Positions 42,826-52,634 are shown, counted from the stretch's first letter. The stretch is DNA of 64,000 nucleotides from Marivirga salinae (GCF_030503855.1 NZ_CP129971.1:813501-877500), one strand, 5' to 3'. The notes: a model not told the origin generated them from the letters alone. Program-made: numbers and translations.

Positions 42826-43926
42826 TTAAATCCTGGCTCCTTCCAGATAAAAATCTTTGCTTTTTAAAATTTCAGTAATAGACGACCCATTATTTACTAA
42901 ATAATAATTTCCTTTGATCTTTCTAGTACGTTTCCTTAACTTTAAAACTTCCTGTAAAGAATCTTCTTTGCTTAAACTACAAAGCAGATAATCATATCCT
43001 TGATCTTTATAAACATACTCAATATGATTAATTAATTTCTGAAATATGGCGGGGTTCTTTTCCTTAATAAGTACACTATGTAAATTCAAATAATTTAAAG
43101 CTGAGCCTTTTACAGGCAGTTTAACATTACCCACAAAAGGAGCTAATAAATTGTAAATAGGTTTTATCAATTTATATAAATTGCTATAGCCTAATATTCG
43201 AGTTTGCTTTATTTCTTTTTGGTTCCAAACCCCACAAACCCCAACTAATTGCTTTTCATCAAATGCTAGAAAGAAATCATTTATAACTAACCCACTATAA
43301 TAGGATTTATGCAACTCCTTAAAATTGTAATAAGGGTAGAAATTAGTTTTAGAGCCTTCCTTATCAAAAAAAGCCTGCATATTTTCAATATCATCATCTG
43401 TTGCTCTTCTGATGTTTAAGTTAGCCGTTTGTTTTTTGGGCGGATTAAATCCGAACATGTAAGTAACAAGTTTACCTACAAAATGATAATAGGGAAGCTG
43501 AGAAACTTTTTTTCTTTGAGACAGCTTTTCAATTATAGTCAACATTTTATGGTTATCAGCAAAAACCACTGTTTGAGCAGGTAAGACATCCTTTTCCGTA
43601 AGTTCACGGAATTTTTTAATGATCTGATAAAGCACCGAACTTTGTTGTTTTTCAGGATGGATCCTTAAATCGCATAAGTATCGTGCTGAAATAATTTGAT
43701 TTTGATACCAAAGTTTTCTGCTTCCCACATTGAAAACCGCCCAAACTTTTTGAATCTCAAGGTCAACAGCTACATATATTTCAGGATTTTCACATTGTAT
43801 ATATGCTCCTTTTAAATAACTGGGCTCCCGCTCTAGGGCCAAAGAGATATTACCTGAAACAGGAATCCGGCAAAGTGCTTTTATTCCCTCTTCAAATTGT
43901 GGCTCATAAGGAAGTATTTTTATCAT
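42826..43926 (-). CDS. GNAT-like acyltransferase, last gene of the novel cluster
   Basis: 366 residues. It looks like two tandem GNAT-like halves: an N-terminal half (about 1-150) with ISARYLCDLRIHPEKQQSSVLYQIIK, the strand-4/helix-3 acetyl-CoA-binding region of the fold, and a C-terminal half (about 165-350) starting LNIRRATDDDIENMQAFF. The conserved Q/RxxGxG/A loop is not sharp, so the acyl donor is uncertain; tentative call. It is 7 bases after the GH3 gene, making it the promoter-distal member of the eight-gene operon. Confidence 0.55.
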   Translation of the reverse strand: MIKILPYEPQFEEGIKALCRIPVSGNISLALEREPSYLKGAYIQCENPEIYVAVDLEIQKVWAVFNVGSRKLWYQNQIISARYLCDLRIHPEKQQSSVLYQIIKKFRELTEKDVLPAQTVVFADNHKMLTIIEKLSQRKKVSQLPYYHFVGKLVTYMFGFNPPKKQTANLNIRRATDDDIENMQAFFDKEGSKTNFYPYYNFKELHKSYYSGLVINDFFLAFDEKQLVGVCGVWNQKEIKQTRILGYSNLYKLIKPIYNLLAPFVGNVKLPVKGSALNYLNLHSVLIKEKNPAIFQKLINHIEYVYKDQGYDYLLCSLSKEDSLQEVLKLRKRTRKIKGNYYLVNNGSSITEILKSKDFYLEGARI

Positions 43927-43933
43927 ACAATAT

Positions 43934-45490
43934 TCATTTAAGAATAGGTGCTAAAAAGTTTGGTGGAAAAAGCAGTGGAAGCTTTAAATCTCCATCTTTA
44001 ATTTTTTTAACTGATTGGTAATGTTGTGTTAGTTTACGAGTGAAATTCTTTTCCACTTTAAAAGTAGAAATACGGCCGAGTTGTCCTGAATCAATGGCCT
44101 GTTTGTAGTAAGGATTATTAAACAGCTCTGTTTCTACAAAACTCACAATCTGTTCAGTTTCCACAGCCAATGGGCTTTCTATTATCAGCAGATAATTCGC
44201 TTTACTTTGATGTTGCTCAGGATATAAGTACAATGCTTCGATATTGGGAAAAATTTTCAAAGCTTGCTCAAAAATTTCCGCCAAACTGCTTTCTGCAATT
44301 TTTTCTCCTACTAAATCGCTCACATTTCCTGAACGCCCAAGAAATTCCAGACAAGGAACACTTTTATGGAAACCACTGCATTTCACCAAATCATGTGTGT
44401 TATAGCGGTACAAACCTCCTCCAGTAGTAATAATTACTTCATAAGTTTCGCCATGCAGGATTTTATCTGCCCTATAAACTTCTCCTTTTTCGTTTTTAAA
44501 TTCATAAAAATGGGAAGTATAAGCCAGCAGATGCTTATCCAGTCCTATTGAAATACTTAGCACTCCTTCAGTAGACAATAAACCTTTGCCTTGCACCGGA
44601 ATATTGCCAGATATGTCATAAAGCTTTTTCAGCCATATTTTAGATTGCCCCGCTGTCCAGCAGCTAATCAATCTTAGGGAAGGAAAAAGCATTTCAAGAT
44701 TGAGGTTTTTATCAAAAACAGCCTTTTTGATCATTGTTTCTCTGGACAAACCACAATTACTGAGAGACAATATCTCTACTAGATTTTCTATCAAAAAATC
44801 TATCAGCCGGATCAAAAATTGGGGACTCCAAACGGAAATAAAAGTTAAATTCGAATTGTGTAAAAGATGCTGCCATGTTTTTACATAAAATGAGTGAGAG
44901 TCGGTAATTTTATGAAGTTCAGAAGGAACCGCAAATATTTCTTTTAATAACAAAGCGGTGAAGGGATCGAAATAATCTGAATCATCAGCTGTTCCAACAG
45001 CTATTCCGCCCGAAGTTTTATCCAACTCTTTCATTGCGGGCGATAATGACCAATAGGCTTTTCCAGAAAATATTTTTGGATCGAGGCGATATAAATCCCA
45101 CATCCACACCGCCACGGCAGCCTTGAATTCATTCTTTAAATCATTGTTATAAGGAATAAATTTAGGAGAAGATCCAGAGCCTGAAGTGGTTTCGAAAAAT
45201 GAGGGTTTACCAGGAAACAGCACATTCTCTTTGCCCTCCTTCATGTTTTCGATATAAGGCTCAATGTCAGAATAATCTTCTATAATGGGGACTGCTTTAA
45301 CATATTCCTGATAGGATTTTATGTTCTTAAAGTCATACTTCTTTCCAAATTCTGTGTCAGCATTCTTTTTTAAATATTCTGTTAATTTAGCTTCCTGCAC
45401 TTTTTTACAATCATCAAGCAGATGGTGAAATTGCTTTGATAATTTTTTTTGGCTAAATAACCATGCGCTATTTATAAGCAAAGCCTTCAT
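43934..45490 (-). CDS. GH3-family acyl-adenylating (acyl-amido synthetase-like) enzyme
   Basis: 518 residues. FFETTSGSGSSPKFIPYN (about 107-124) is the GH3 nucleotide-binding loop, STEGVLSISIGLDKH and YTSHFYEF the mid motifs, and GGGLYRYNTHDLVKCSGF the conserved hinge region. GH3 enzymes activate carboxylic acids with ATP and join the acyl group to an amino acid or other amine. In plants they conjugate jasmonate and auxin; bacterial members are largely uncharacterised. It probably performs the conjugation step of this cluster. Its start is 5 bases after the stop of the GNAT-like gene. Confidence 0.82.
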   Translation of the reverse strand: MKALLINSAWLFSQKKLSKQFHHLLDDCKKVQEAKLTEYLKKNADTEFGKKYDFKNIKSYQEYVKAVPIIEDYSDIEPYIENMKEGKENVLFPGKPSFFETTSGSGSSPKFIPYNNDLKNEFKAAVAVWMWDLYRLDPKIFSGKAYWSLSPAMKELDKTSGGIAVGTADDSDYFDPFTALLLKEIFAVPSELHKITDSHSFYVKTWQHLLHNSNLTFISVWSPQFLIRLIDFLIENLVEILSLSNCGLSRETMIKKAVFDKNLNLEMLFPSLRLISCWTAGQSKIWLKKLYDISGNIPVQGKGLLSTEGVLSISIGLDKHLLAYTSHFYEFKNEKGEVYRADKILHGETYEVIITTGGGLYRYNTHDLVKCSGFHKSVPCLEFLGRSGNVSDLVGEKIAESSLAEIFEQALKIFPNIEALYLYPEQHQSKANYLLIIESPLAVETEQIVSFVETELFNNPYYKQAIDSGQLGRISTFKVEKNFTRKLTQHYQSVKKIKDGDLKLPLLFPPNFLAPILK

Positions 45491-45495
45491 TTTTG

Positions 45496-46242
45496 CTAAA
45501 TATTCAATTGAAGGGGTTGATTCATTCCGTCCAAAACCAGGTCTTTTGCAGATCGAAGAAAATTATCGGGATGTAATCTTGCTATGCAAACCAGCTCCTC
45601 TCCTTTATAAAAGGCTGGGTTTTTTTTCAGAAAAAACTGCACAAATTTGCTGCCCTTTTTCTGATAAGAAGCCTGAATTAATTCCTGTTTCAATTCTCCT
45701 TGGCTTTCTTTAAACCTAATCACTCCTTCTTCTTCTTTCCAGCAATCCCCATAAAGTTTAAAAGAAATTTCAGATGCAATTTTTTTGAGTTGACTCTCAG
45801 ATTCACTCGGCTCAATAGAAGGAAAAAAGTCCTTGAAGAATAAGGGTAAAAACATATAGGTTCTATGACCTTTCGATAAAAGATACCAATACCAAGGCTT
45901 GGTCGTATCTGAAGCAATAATACTCCCAACTGCTTTGCACCAACCATATTTCATTACTTGGGTGCCCCAATATTCCGGTGCAATAATAGTGTCACCGGAA
46001 AAAAGGACATTGTAATTGCTTACATTCGTGCTATTAGGATTGATGGCGAAAGTGGTAAATCCCTGTACCATGTTGTCTTGATCTTTAATTAGACCAACAT
46101 ATTGTTTTTTATTAAGGTCAGTATTAAAAGTGTCTTCAGTAATTTTATTATAGCATGAAAACATCAATTCAAACATCCGTTTTCGGCTACTGAAGTTGAT
46201 ATCCTTTATTTCTACTAACTGAAAACTAAGATCAAGATCCAT
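45496..46242 (-). CDS. GNAT-like protein of unknown substrate
   Basis: 248 residues, no signal peptide. The first 130 residues resemble a GNAT fold (SRKRMFELMFSCYNKITEDT, QYVGLIKDQDNMVQGFTTFA, FSGDTIIAPEYWGTQVMKYG). The C-terminal half is helical and rich in Lys and Phe (KGSKFVQFFLKKNPAFYKGE). Homology to acyl-CoA N-acyltransferases is only by pattern. It sits between the radical SAM and GH3 genes with gaps of 18 and 5 bases. Confidence 0.5.
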   Translation of the reverse strand: MDLDLSFQLVEIKDINFSSRKRMFELMFSCYNKITEDTFNTDLNKKQYVGLIKDQDNMVQGFTTFAINPNSTNVSNYNVLFSGDTIIAPEYWGTQVMKYGWCKAVGSIIASDTTKPWYWYLLSKGHRTYMFLPLFFKDFFPSIEPSESESQLKKIASEISFKLYGDCWKEEEGVIRFKESQGELKQELIQASYQKKGSKFVQFFLKKNPAFYKGEELVCIARLHPDNFLRSAKDLVLDGMNQPLQLNI

Positions 46243-46260
46243 TCTAATTTTTACTTTTAA

Positions 46261-47916
46261 TTATTGTAGTTGTGTTTCCTTTGCAGGGAAAACTTTTTTT
46301 ATATCCTTTAACAACTTTACATCCACTTTATTATTTAGCCAATTAAACACCTTTTTAAGGTAAACATTTTCTTTTACCAGTGATTGTTGATAGTCAAGAA
46401 AAGCTTCTTTTTGTGAAGGTACATAGCTTAAAATATTTTGATAAAACAAGGAACCTTCAAGTGAGATTCTTTCTTTACAAAGTTGCATTCCCAATTCCCG
46501 AACGTGCTTGCCAACTTGCGAGCAACTCATAGTATCATGTCGCCAATAGGGAGCAAAACTATAAGGATTATCCATCTTTTCTAACCCAAATCTTTTTCTA
46601 TTATGCTCTTTAAACATTGGCACATCTTCTATCCGAACACTAAAAGTAGCCAAAAAATGAAAATCAGGACGGGCTTCACGCATAAATTCCAAAGTGTCTT
46701 TAAGCGTTTCTTCTGTTTCTCCAGGATATCCTACGATTAAAGAAACCAAAGTGGTTACTCCATGCTTACGACAGTTTCTTATGGCCTGTAGGTTTTGCTC
46801 AACGGTACATCTTTTATTCATTTGATCAAGCATATGCTGATTACCTGACTCTAAGCCAATCTGCACTTGGGCAACACCTGCCATTTTCATTAACTCCACC
46901 ACAGATTCGTCTGCTAGGTCATCTGCTCTGGCGTAGCAAATCCATTTCACTTCAGTTTTTTGGGCAATAAGCAAATTGCACAATTCTACCAGACGTTTTT
47001 TGGGCATGGTAAAAAGTGAGTCAAGGCAGGTGATATATTTCACTCCTAATTCCTCAAAATAAAACTTCCAGTCTGCGGCTATTTTTTCAGCACTTTTAGT
47101 TCTGAATTTTTTATCATCAAACAAGAAAGGATAATTGCAAAAACTACAGCGGTAAGGACAGCCTCGTACACTTTCGTAATAAATATGCTCAAAATTCTGC
47201 TGATGATAAGCTTCCGCCACCCGCCAGTCTGGGGTAGGGAGAAAATCCAAATCCCGACTTTCCGGCACACCACTGAATAAAAACAAGGTGTGTTTATTCT
47301 CAATTATTCTTCCCTGTTCAGGAGGATGGATTTCTTTATATGAAGATTTAATCCAGTCTGCAATTTTAGGAATCAGAAATTCACCATAGCCAACAGCCAT
47401 TATATCAATTAGAGGATCACCTTTCCAATGGTTATAAAGGCTGCCACATAAAGCTCCTCCAAGAATGATTTTATTATGGTCCCTTTTAAGCATGCTTATT
47501 AAAGGAAGCAACTCACTCAAATCATGTAGCAAGGTGGAAGAAGCTAAGACCACTTCCGTATTATTCAGTAATTGATCTGCTTTTTTAGGGTTGGAGTATA
47601 GCAAATCATAGTTCATGCATTCAAAAGGAATACCTTCTCTACTTATCAAATCAGCAAGTACAACTTCTGTTAGTTCTGGAATGGCTTGGGGTTCTTTTTG
47701 GAAATATTCTTTTAGCTTTCCGTTCTTCTTTTTAAGCTTATCATAAACGAGCAATTCGGCTGTTACCAATTTTATTTTCACTTCCAGCCAATGGGATTTA
47801 GCAGCTCGCACTTGTTTAATTTGCTTTTTTAGCGCATTCCACATGGATTTTTCTCCTGCACTCAAGAGCCCACCAGTCACAATTAAAACTTTTGGCAGCT
47901 CGGTTTTTTTTTTCAT
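46261..47916 (-). CDS. Radical SAM enzyme (B12-binding-type architecture)
   Basis: 551 residues from ATG 47916; a TTG two codons upstream is also possible, but the ATG gives the classic ATGA overlap with the Rieske gene stop. Residues about 1-195 form a Rossmann-like region as in cobalamin-binding radical SAM proteins, although no DxHxxG signature is clear. The radical SAM core has YYESVRGCPYRCSFCNYP (CxxxCxxC at about 252-259, binding the 4Fe-4S cluster) and VSLIVGYPGETEETLKDTLE. The C-terminal domain is unassigned. It probably does C-methylation or another radical modification. Confidence 0.82.
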   Translation of the reverse strand: MKKKTELPKVLIVTGGLLSAGEKSMWNALKKQIKQVRAAKSHWLEVKIKLVTAELLVYDKLKKKNGKLKEYFQKEPQAIPELTEVVLADLISREGIPFECMNYDLLYSNPKKADQLLNNTEVVLASSTLLHDLSELLPLISMLKRDHNKIILGGALCGSLYNHWKGDPLIDIMAVGYGEFLIPKIADWIKSSYKEIHPPEQGRIIENKHTLFLFSGVPESRDLDFLPTPDWRVAEAYHQQNFEHIYYESVRGCPYRCSFCNYPFLFDDKKFRTKSAEKIAADWKFYFEELGVKYITCLDSLFTMPKKRLVELCNLLIAQKTEVKWICYARADDLADESVVELMKMAGVAQVQIGLESGNQHMLDQMNKRCTVEQNLQAIRNCRKHGVTTLVSLIVGYPGETEETLKDTLEFMREARPDFHFLATFSVRIEDVPMFKEHNRKRFGLEKMDNPYSFAPYWRHDTMSCSQVGKHVRELGMQLCKERISLEGSLFYQNILSYVPSQKEAFLDYQQSLVKENVYLKKVFNWLNNKVDVKLLKDIKKVFPAKETQLQ

Positions 47917-48965
47917 ACCCAAAATTCAATATCCTTTATAATTGGCTCAGGAGATAGTTTCTTGCTATCCTTTACTGCATGCTCTCTTAATGACTCTATG
48001 TATAAATGCATAAAATCACACTGAGTAGAATGGTAATCCGTTTCGCCAAATTTTCGGATGTTTTTACCATGTATATCCATTATCCACACATCCTGGTTAA
48101 TTACTTTTCGAGTGTAGGCAGATAGCCCCATTTTAGCAATTGGTGTGAGCCATCCAAATTTATAACTGATTAAGGTATAAACCATGGTTTCATCTGGGCT
48201 TATGGGCGTGCAGGTACTTGTAATGATAAAACCTCTTTCATTTTCCCCAAAAATATAATCTACCCTGGTAATATTCGGCATATAAAAATTGTCTGTATGT
48301 TTCATAGGAAGCCCTTTCGGATTAACTAACCAACCAGAAAAGCCAATAGAGTCATTAGGCTGATCATAGCTAACCAGTACACTATCAGCTGTGCGTTCTA
48401 CTTTTGCATTTATGCAAATTTGCTTCCTATCCCTAAACCAGCCCTTGTGCACAAAAACAGTATGAGGAACGTCCATAAAATTCTCCACCAAATCAGTAAC
48501 GGTATTGCTGAATTTAGTCTCCATATAATAGCTATGCCATCCCTGCTCTTTCATAACAGGCATTTCAAATGGTTCTGAATTCGGAGATTTGTCCTTACCC
48601 ATCCAAACCCAAACCAAACCATAGGCTTCTTTTACAGGAAATGACACTATCTTTTTATTCGGAATTCTTTCGGAATGAGGTCCTTCTGAGGGTATTTCAA
48701 CACATTGTCCTTCCTTATTATATGTCCACCCATGATATGGGCAAACCAAACAATCATTTATTACTCTGCCTTTGCTTAAGGGAGCATTTCTATGGTTGCA
48801 GCGGTCTAGCATTACTGACAATGAACCATCTTTCAATCGCCAAATCACCAAGGGTTTTTCAAAAATAGTGACCAGTTGAGGCTTAGTTTTTTTAATTGCT
48901 TTTGATTGACCCGCAGCATACCAATGATTAACTAATTCACCTGATGATTCGTACATTTTACTCAT
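47913..48965 (-). CDS. Rieske-type non-haem iron oxygenase
   Basis: 350 residues. The N-terminal Rieske domain has the 2Fe-2S ligands CNHRNAPLS and CLVCPYHGWTYN (CxH...CxxH, about 62-85). The catalytic domain has ENFMDVPHTVFVH (about 161-173), the D-x2-H-x4-H mononuclear iron site. It is a hydroxylase or demethylase/dioxygenase on an unknown substrate; the closest style is the single-component PaO/VanA-like group. No ferredoxin or reductase gene is adjacent, so electrons come from elsewhere, possibly the RnfD-like fusion. It lies 2 bases after the desaturase stop. Confidence 0.87.
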   Translation of the reverse strand: MSKMYESSGELVNHWYAAGQSKAIKKTKPQLVTIFEKPLVIWRLKDGSLSVMLDRCNHRNAPLSKGRVINDCLVCPYHGWTYNKEGQCVEIPSEGPHSERIPNKKIVSFPVKEAYGLVWVWMGKDKSPNSEPFEMPVMKEQGWHSYYMETKFSNTVTDLVENFMDVPHTVFVHKGWFRDRKQICINAKVERTADSVLVSYDQPNDSIGFSGWLVNPKGLPMKHTDNFYMPNITRVDYIFGENERGFIITSTCTPISPDETMVYTLISYKFGWLTPIAKMGLSAYTRKVINQDVWIMDIHGKNIRKFGETDYHSTQCDFMHLYIESLREHAVKDSKKLSPEPIIKDIEFWV

Positions 48966-48967
48966 TT

Positions 48968-49822
48968 CTATACTATTAAATTTTGAAGGGATTCTGGGGT
49001 CTTTTGCTTTAATATCTTTCCATTTCTACTAAAAAGTAGACGGATAAAATAATAGATAAAATTATGCTCATTCAAATCCACATCAATTTTATGCTGAATT
49101 AAAAGATGCATTTTTTCGTATTCACTCCAATGCGCTGATGGAAAATGGTGGTGGACAGTATGATATCCATTATTAAAATTCAAAAAGTTAATAAGCTTGC
49201 CCGTGAAGTTTCTAGAATGGTTATATTTTGAAAATGGATCGCAACCGGCATGTTGAAAGTAATTAAAACTAACCAATACAAGTTGACCCAAAAAATGAGG
49301 TAATATAATATACAATATAGTCGCCTCAAATTTAAAAATCAGCATCAATATATAGGTGCAAATAATCACCCGGCTTTCAGTTTCTCTAACCACTACTCTT
49401 TTTTTATTCACAGTATTTTGTAGCCATTTCCTTTTTGATTTCAAAAATTTTATGGGCGTAATACAGGCATATCTTATAATATTAATGGCTTCGGATTTAT
49501 GGGTAAATTGATTTGTATTTCCCCAATCATTAGATTTATTGTTTTCTTTATGGTGGTTTACAAGATGAATGACATAAGCACCGCTCATACTTGTGCCAGT
49601 AAAAACCCCTAATATGTTTTCATAAAAACGATTGAGAACCTTGGAATTAAAAACTGAATAATGGAGGTGGTTATGTTTGATGCTGTAAAGTATAAATACT
49701 GAAATTATAATGAACGGAAGCCAGAATAGGTAGTAGCTTGGTTCAATCCACCAAAGCAAAATCCTTACGGCTATTATTATCAGCAGAAAAAAAAGTGTCC
49801 TTATGTCTTTAGTGTTTTTCAA
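48968..49822 (-). CDS. Membrane fatty-acid desaturase/hydroxylase
   Basis: 284 residues with four to five membrane helices. The three His boxes are HNHLHYSVF (about 50), HLVNHHKENN (about 85) and YHTVHHHFPSAHWSEY (about 219-234), the di-iron site of the membrane desaturase family. It needs a reduced electron donor and acts on acyl-lipid or acyl chains. The start is TTG at 49822: the next Met is past residue 75, and upstream in frame a stop comes soon. It is 34 bases after the UnbU-UnbV-like fusion. Confidence 0.85.
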   Translation of the reverse strand: MKNTKDIRTLFFLLIIIAVRILLWWIEPSYYLFWLPFIIISVFILYSIKHNHLHYSVFNSKVLNRFYENILGVFTGTSMSGAYVIHLVNHHKENNKSNDWGNTNQFTHKSEAINIIRYACITPIKFLKSKRKWLQNTVNKKRVVVRETESRVIICTYILMLIFKFEATILYIILPHFLGQLVLVSFNYFQHAGCDPFSKYNHSRNFTGKLINFLNFNNGYHTVHHHFPSAHWSEYEKMHLLIQHKIDVDLNEHNFIYYFIRLLFSRNGKILKQKTPESLQNLIV

Positions 49823-49856
49823 TATTTTAATTTTTCATGCTTAATGAAAAAGTTCT

Positions 49857-52634
49857 TTACATTTTAAGGCCTTGATCAATCTCAATATATTTATTCAAAT
49901 CATTGATTGAAAAAACCTGCTGTTCACCATTGTGCCATTGAACTTTGACTTGTAAATTTTCAATTTGATGCTTTTTATGCCCTAGACCAAAAAGTAAGCG
50001 GCTATCTCCCATAGCACTAAACCCATTTACCAATCTCATTTCTCGGTATTGTTCCTGTTGGCCGCCATTCACTTCGTAGATAATCCATACTTTAGACCCC
50101 ACGGCTTCAGAATTGGTTGTATGGCCATTTCCTTTAAGTCTTAGTCCCACCCAATTATGGTTCTTCAATTCATTTTCATAAAGAATTGGTGCTCCAAACT
50201 GATCAGTAATTAAAATATCTAGATCCCCATCGTTGTCGAAATCGACTAAGGCAACTCCTCTTGTATTTGCTTGATGATTAAAGTCCAATTGTTCAGCAAT
50301 ATCTACAAAGCCTTTACCGTAATTATTAATTAAAATTCTATCCGGTTCATTAGGGTAAATATAGCAGCCTCGAATATCAGCCCATTTATCAGCAAAACTG
50401 TGAATCTCAGGGCCAGTTCTTGCTATTTGGGCTTGGTAATACCAATAATCTGCAGGTTCCTCAAACTTCGGATCCCAGGAGGCATCAACCATTCCGTTTG
50501 CTTGCACAATATCTTGCCAGCCATTTAAATTCAGATCACCGATAGCTGCTCCCCAGCCAAACCGATTTGTATTGAGCGCATTGAGTTGTGATGCTTGTTC
50601 TTCAAAATCTGCTTTAAGCGCATCTTTTTCAGTGTAATTCATCCAAAGCAAACTTCCTTCAGCCTGCATGGCATGGTGGACATTACTGATATAGACATCC
50701 TCTTTTCCATTTTTATCCAAATCACCCACTGATACATTCATACCTTTATAGGTGTCTAATCCTAAATCACCATAAAATTCGCCTTCTTGTCTTTTAAAAT
50801 ATTTACCTCCCATGTTCAAGTAACAATCATCACGTCCGAAATCATTGGCAATGTATAAATCAGTAAAGCCATCATTATTAATATCCACAGTTCCTACCGC
50901 AAGACTCCATCTGGTAGCTCCTAATCCTAAACTATCACTATTCAAAAGCGAAAAAGCAGAAGAGTCACGATTGTTCTTTAGCAAATAATTTAATCCGCCA
51001 TTATTGGCATTATGCCAGCTTTCATGCATAAATTGAAACATTCTGTCATCTCCTTCATAAGCGGGTTCAGGAAGTTTAAAAATGTTCAATTCCTCCCTCT
51101 TGTCTTTATAGGCAGGCAAATGAGTTTGAAGTGTGTTGGTTATTAGTAAATCTAGGTACCCATCATTATCATAATCAAATGCATTGGCTGCAAGGCAAAC
51201 GGTGTGTTGATTTTCTAGAAAAGGAACCTTTACTTCCTTAAAAATGATATCTTCTTTGGAAGTACTTAAGTTTTCGAAAAGATGGGATTTTCCAAACCCA
51301 AAGCCTACAAATAAGTCCTTGTCACCATCATTATCATAGTCCATAAAGAAAGCAAAACCGGGCACTCCAAATTTTACAGGATCATCCAAATAATGGTCTA
51401 AGTCAGGTATATTGATTTTTTCAAAGCTTAAATTTCCTTTATTAATATATAGCTTGGCTTTCCATTCAGAAGCTTTGAGTGGCTGGGTAAGAAAAATATC
51501 CGGCAGTCCATCCTTATTTATATCAGCTACAGCTGAAGCATCACCCACAGAAAGTATCCATTTGGCCACATGTGCCAGACGGGGATCAGTTTGCTCAAGT
51601 AAGCAGCTTTTAGCCCAACCCAAGCCGCTGTGCTCGGAGGTAATCCTCTTTAAGTTCATGGTATCCTCTTCTGGGATAAGCGACTCTTTATTATTAATAT
51701 TAAAAGCCAATAAAACGGGAATGGAAAAAATGAAAAGCAATACGGCATGTGGGATTTTAGCTTTAATTGCCCATACTGGAGAAAGTCCACCTTCTGTCCA
51801 AAATTGTTTTCCCAAGAAATATAAATAACGAATTCCGGCCACTGTGATACCCGCAAAAAAGAAAGTGTACAGACTGAATTTTAGGTGAAAGAGCAAATCA
51901 AAGAAGGCAATCAATAACCCGACAATTATCTGATCAGACTTCTTGGAAGGACTTGTTGCAGGATCAGTAATCATATAAAATGTAAAGAGATAAAATGCAG
52001 GAGAAGTAAGGGAGCCAATAAATAAAGTTTCCCATGGAATAATATGCTCCATAATGTAGGCCCGTAAGATTGTTTGCAGAAAAAACGCCAATAAAAATGA
52101 GCCAATTAACCAACCTCTATTTATCTTAAAATAGAATAAGAAAAGTGCTCCTGTTACAATAAAGAAACCCATTAACCAGGCTGTTTCAGCGCTACCATAC
52201 CATTGGTAGGCAGGTGCTAAGGTTACATATTCTGAACCTAATAAAATGCAAACGCAAATGGCGAATAGAGATGGATTAAAAAAATGTTTGCCTTTTAGAG
52301 TAATCAGGTATTTTGAAGCAATACAAATAAATACTGGTAGCCATAAATTATGCATACCGAAAGACCAATTGAGAATAAGGGCCAGAGAGCTACAAGAAAT
52401 CATAGCCGAGAGTGGGAATATTTTCCGTCCTCTTAATAAACCGCTTAATACTACATCAAGCAAAGCACCAGCCGCAATTAAAATGAAAATATGCATAGGC
52501 TGACGACTAAAGCCCAAAACAGTCATCCCTAAAACAAGGTAAAGGAATAGTAAACCGAAAGCACGCCAGCGCACATCAGATCGTGCAGGTAACTGATAGG
52601 TTCCTGTCCATGTTGAGGGCTTAATATTGATCAT
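49857..52634 (-). CDS. RnfD/UnbU-like membrane domain fused to FG-GAP/ASPIC (UnbV-like) domain
   Basis: 925 residues. The N-terminal part (about 1-300) has eight to ten membrane helices with FNPSLFAICVCILLGS and MITDPATSPSKKSDQ, the RnfD/NqrB-type motifs also seen in enediyne-cluster UnbU; the SGAT-type flavin-linking motif was not found. Another helix near 310-325 leads to about 550 extracytoplasmic residues. These hold seven Ca2+-type FG-GAP repeats (FFMDYDNDGDKDLFVGFGFG, AVGTVDINNDGFTDLYIA, ALVDFDNDGDLDILI) and an ASPIC/UnbV domain (about 830-915; NHNWVGLRLKGNGHTTNSEA). UnbU and UnbV are normally separate proteins; here they are one. It overlaps the upstream membrane-protein gene by 14 bases. 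Confidence 0.85.
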   Translation of the reverse strand: MINIKPSTWTGTYQLPARSDVRWRAFGLLFLYLVLGMTVLGFSRQPMHIFILIAAGALLDVVLSGLLRGRKIFPLSAMISCSSLALILNWSFGMHNLWLPVFICIASKYLITLKGKHFFNPSLFAICVCILLGSEYVTLAPAYQWYGSAETAWLMGFFIVTGALFLFYFKINRGWLIGSFLLAFFLQTILRAYIMEHIIPWETLFIGSLTSPAFYLFTFYMITDPATSPSKKSDQIIVGLLIAFFDLLFHLKFSLYTFFFAGITVAGIRYLYFLGKQFWTEGGLSPVWAIKAKIPHAVLLFIFSIPVLLAFNINNKESLIPEEDTMNLKRITSEHSGLGWAKSCLLEQTDPRLAHVAKWILSVGDASAVADINKDGLPDIFLTQPLKASEWKAKLYINKGNLSFEKINIPDLDHYLDDPVKFGVPGFAFFMDYDNDGDKDLFVGFGFGKSHLFENLSTSKEDIIFKEVKVPFLENQHTVCLAANAFDYDNDGYLDLLITNTLQTHLPAYKDKREELNIFKLPEPAYEGDDRMFQFMHESWHNANNGGLNYLLKNNRDSSAFSLLNSDSLGLGATRWSLAVGTVDINNDGFTDLYIANDFGRDDCYLNMGGKYFKRQEGEFYGDLGLDTYKGMNVSVGDLDKNGKEDVYISNVHHAMQAEGSLLWMNYTEKDALKADFEEQASQLNALNTNRFGWGAAIGDLNLNGWQDIVQANGMVDASWDPKFEEPADYWYYQAQIARTGPEIHSFADKWADIRGCYIYPNEPDRILINNYGKGFVDIAEQLDFNHQANTRGVALVDFDNDGDLDILITDQFGAPILYENELKNHNWVGLRLKGNGHTTNSEAVGSKVWIIYEVNGGQQEQYREMRLVNGFSAMGDSRLLFGLGHKKHQIENLQVKVQWHNGEQQVFSINDLNKYIEIDQGLKM

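Noticed and set aside
48080..48088. Perfect DnaA box TTATCCACA inside the Rieske oxygenase gene
   Set aside because: Single isolated site in a coding sequence, without neighbouring boxes; expected by chance in 64 kb of AT-rich DNA.
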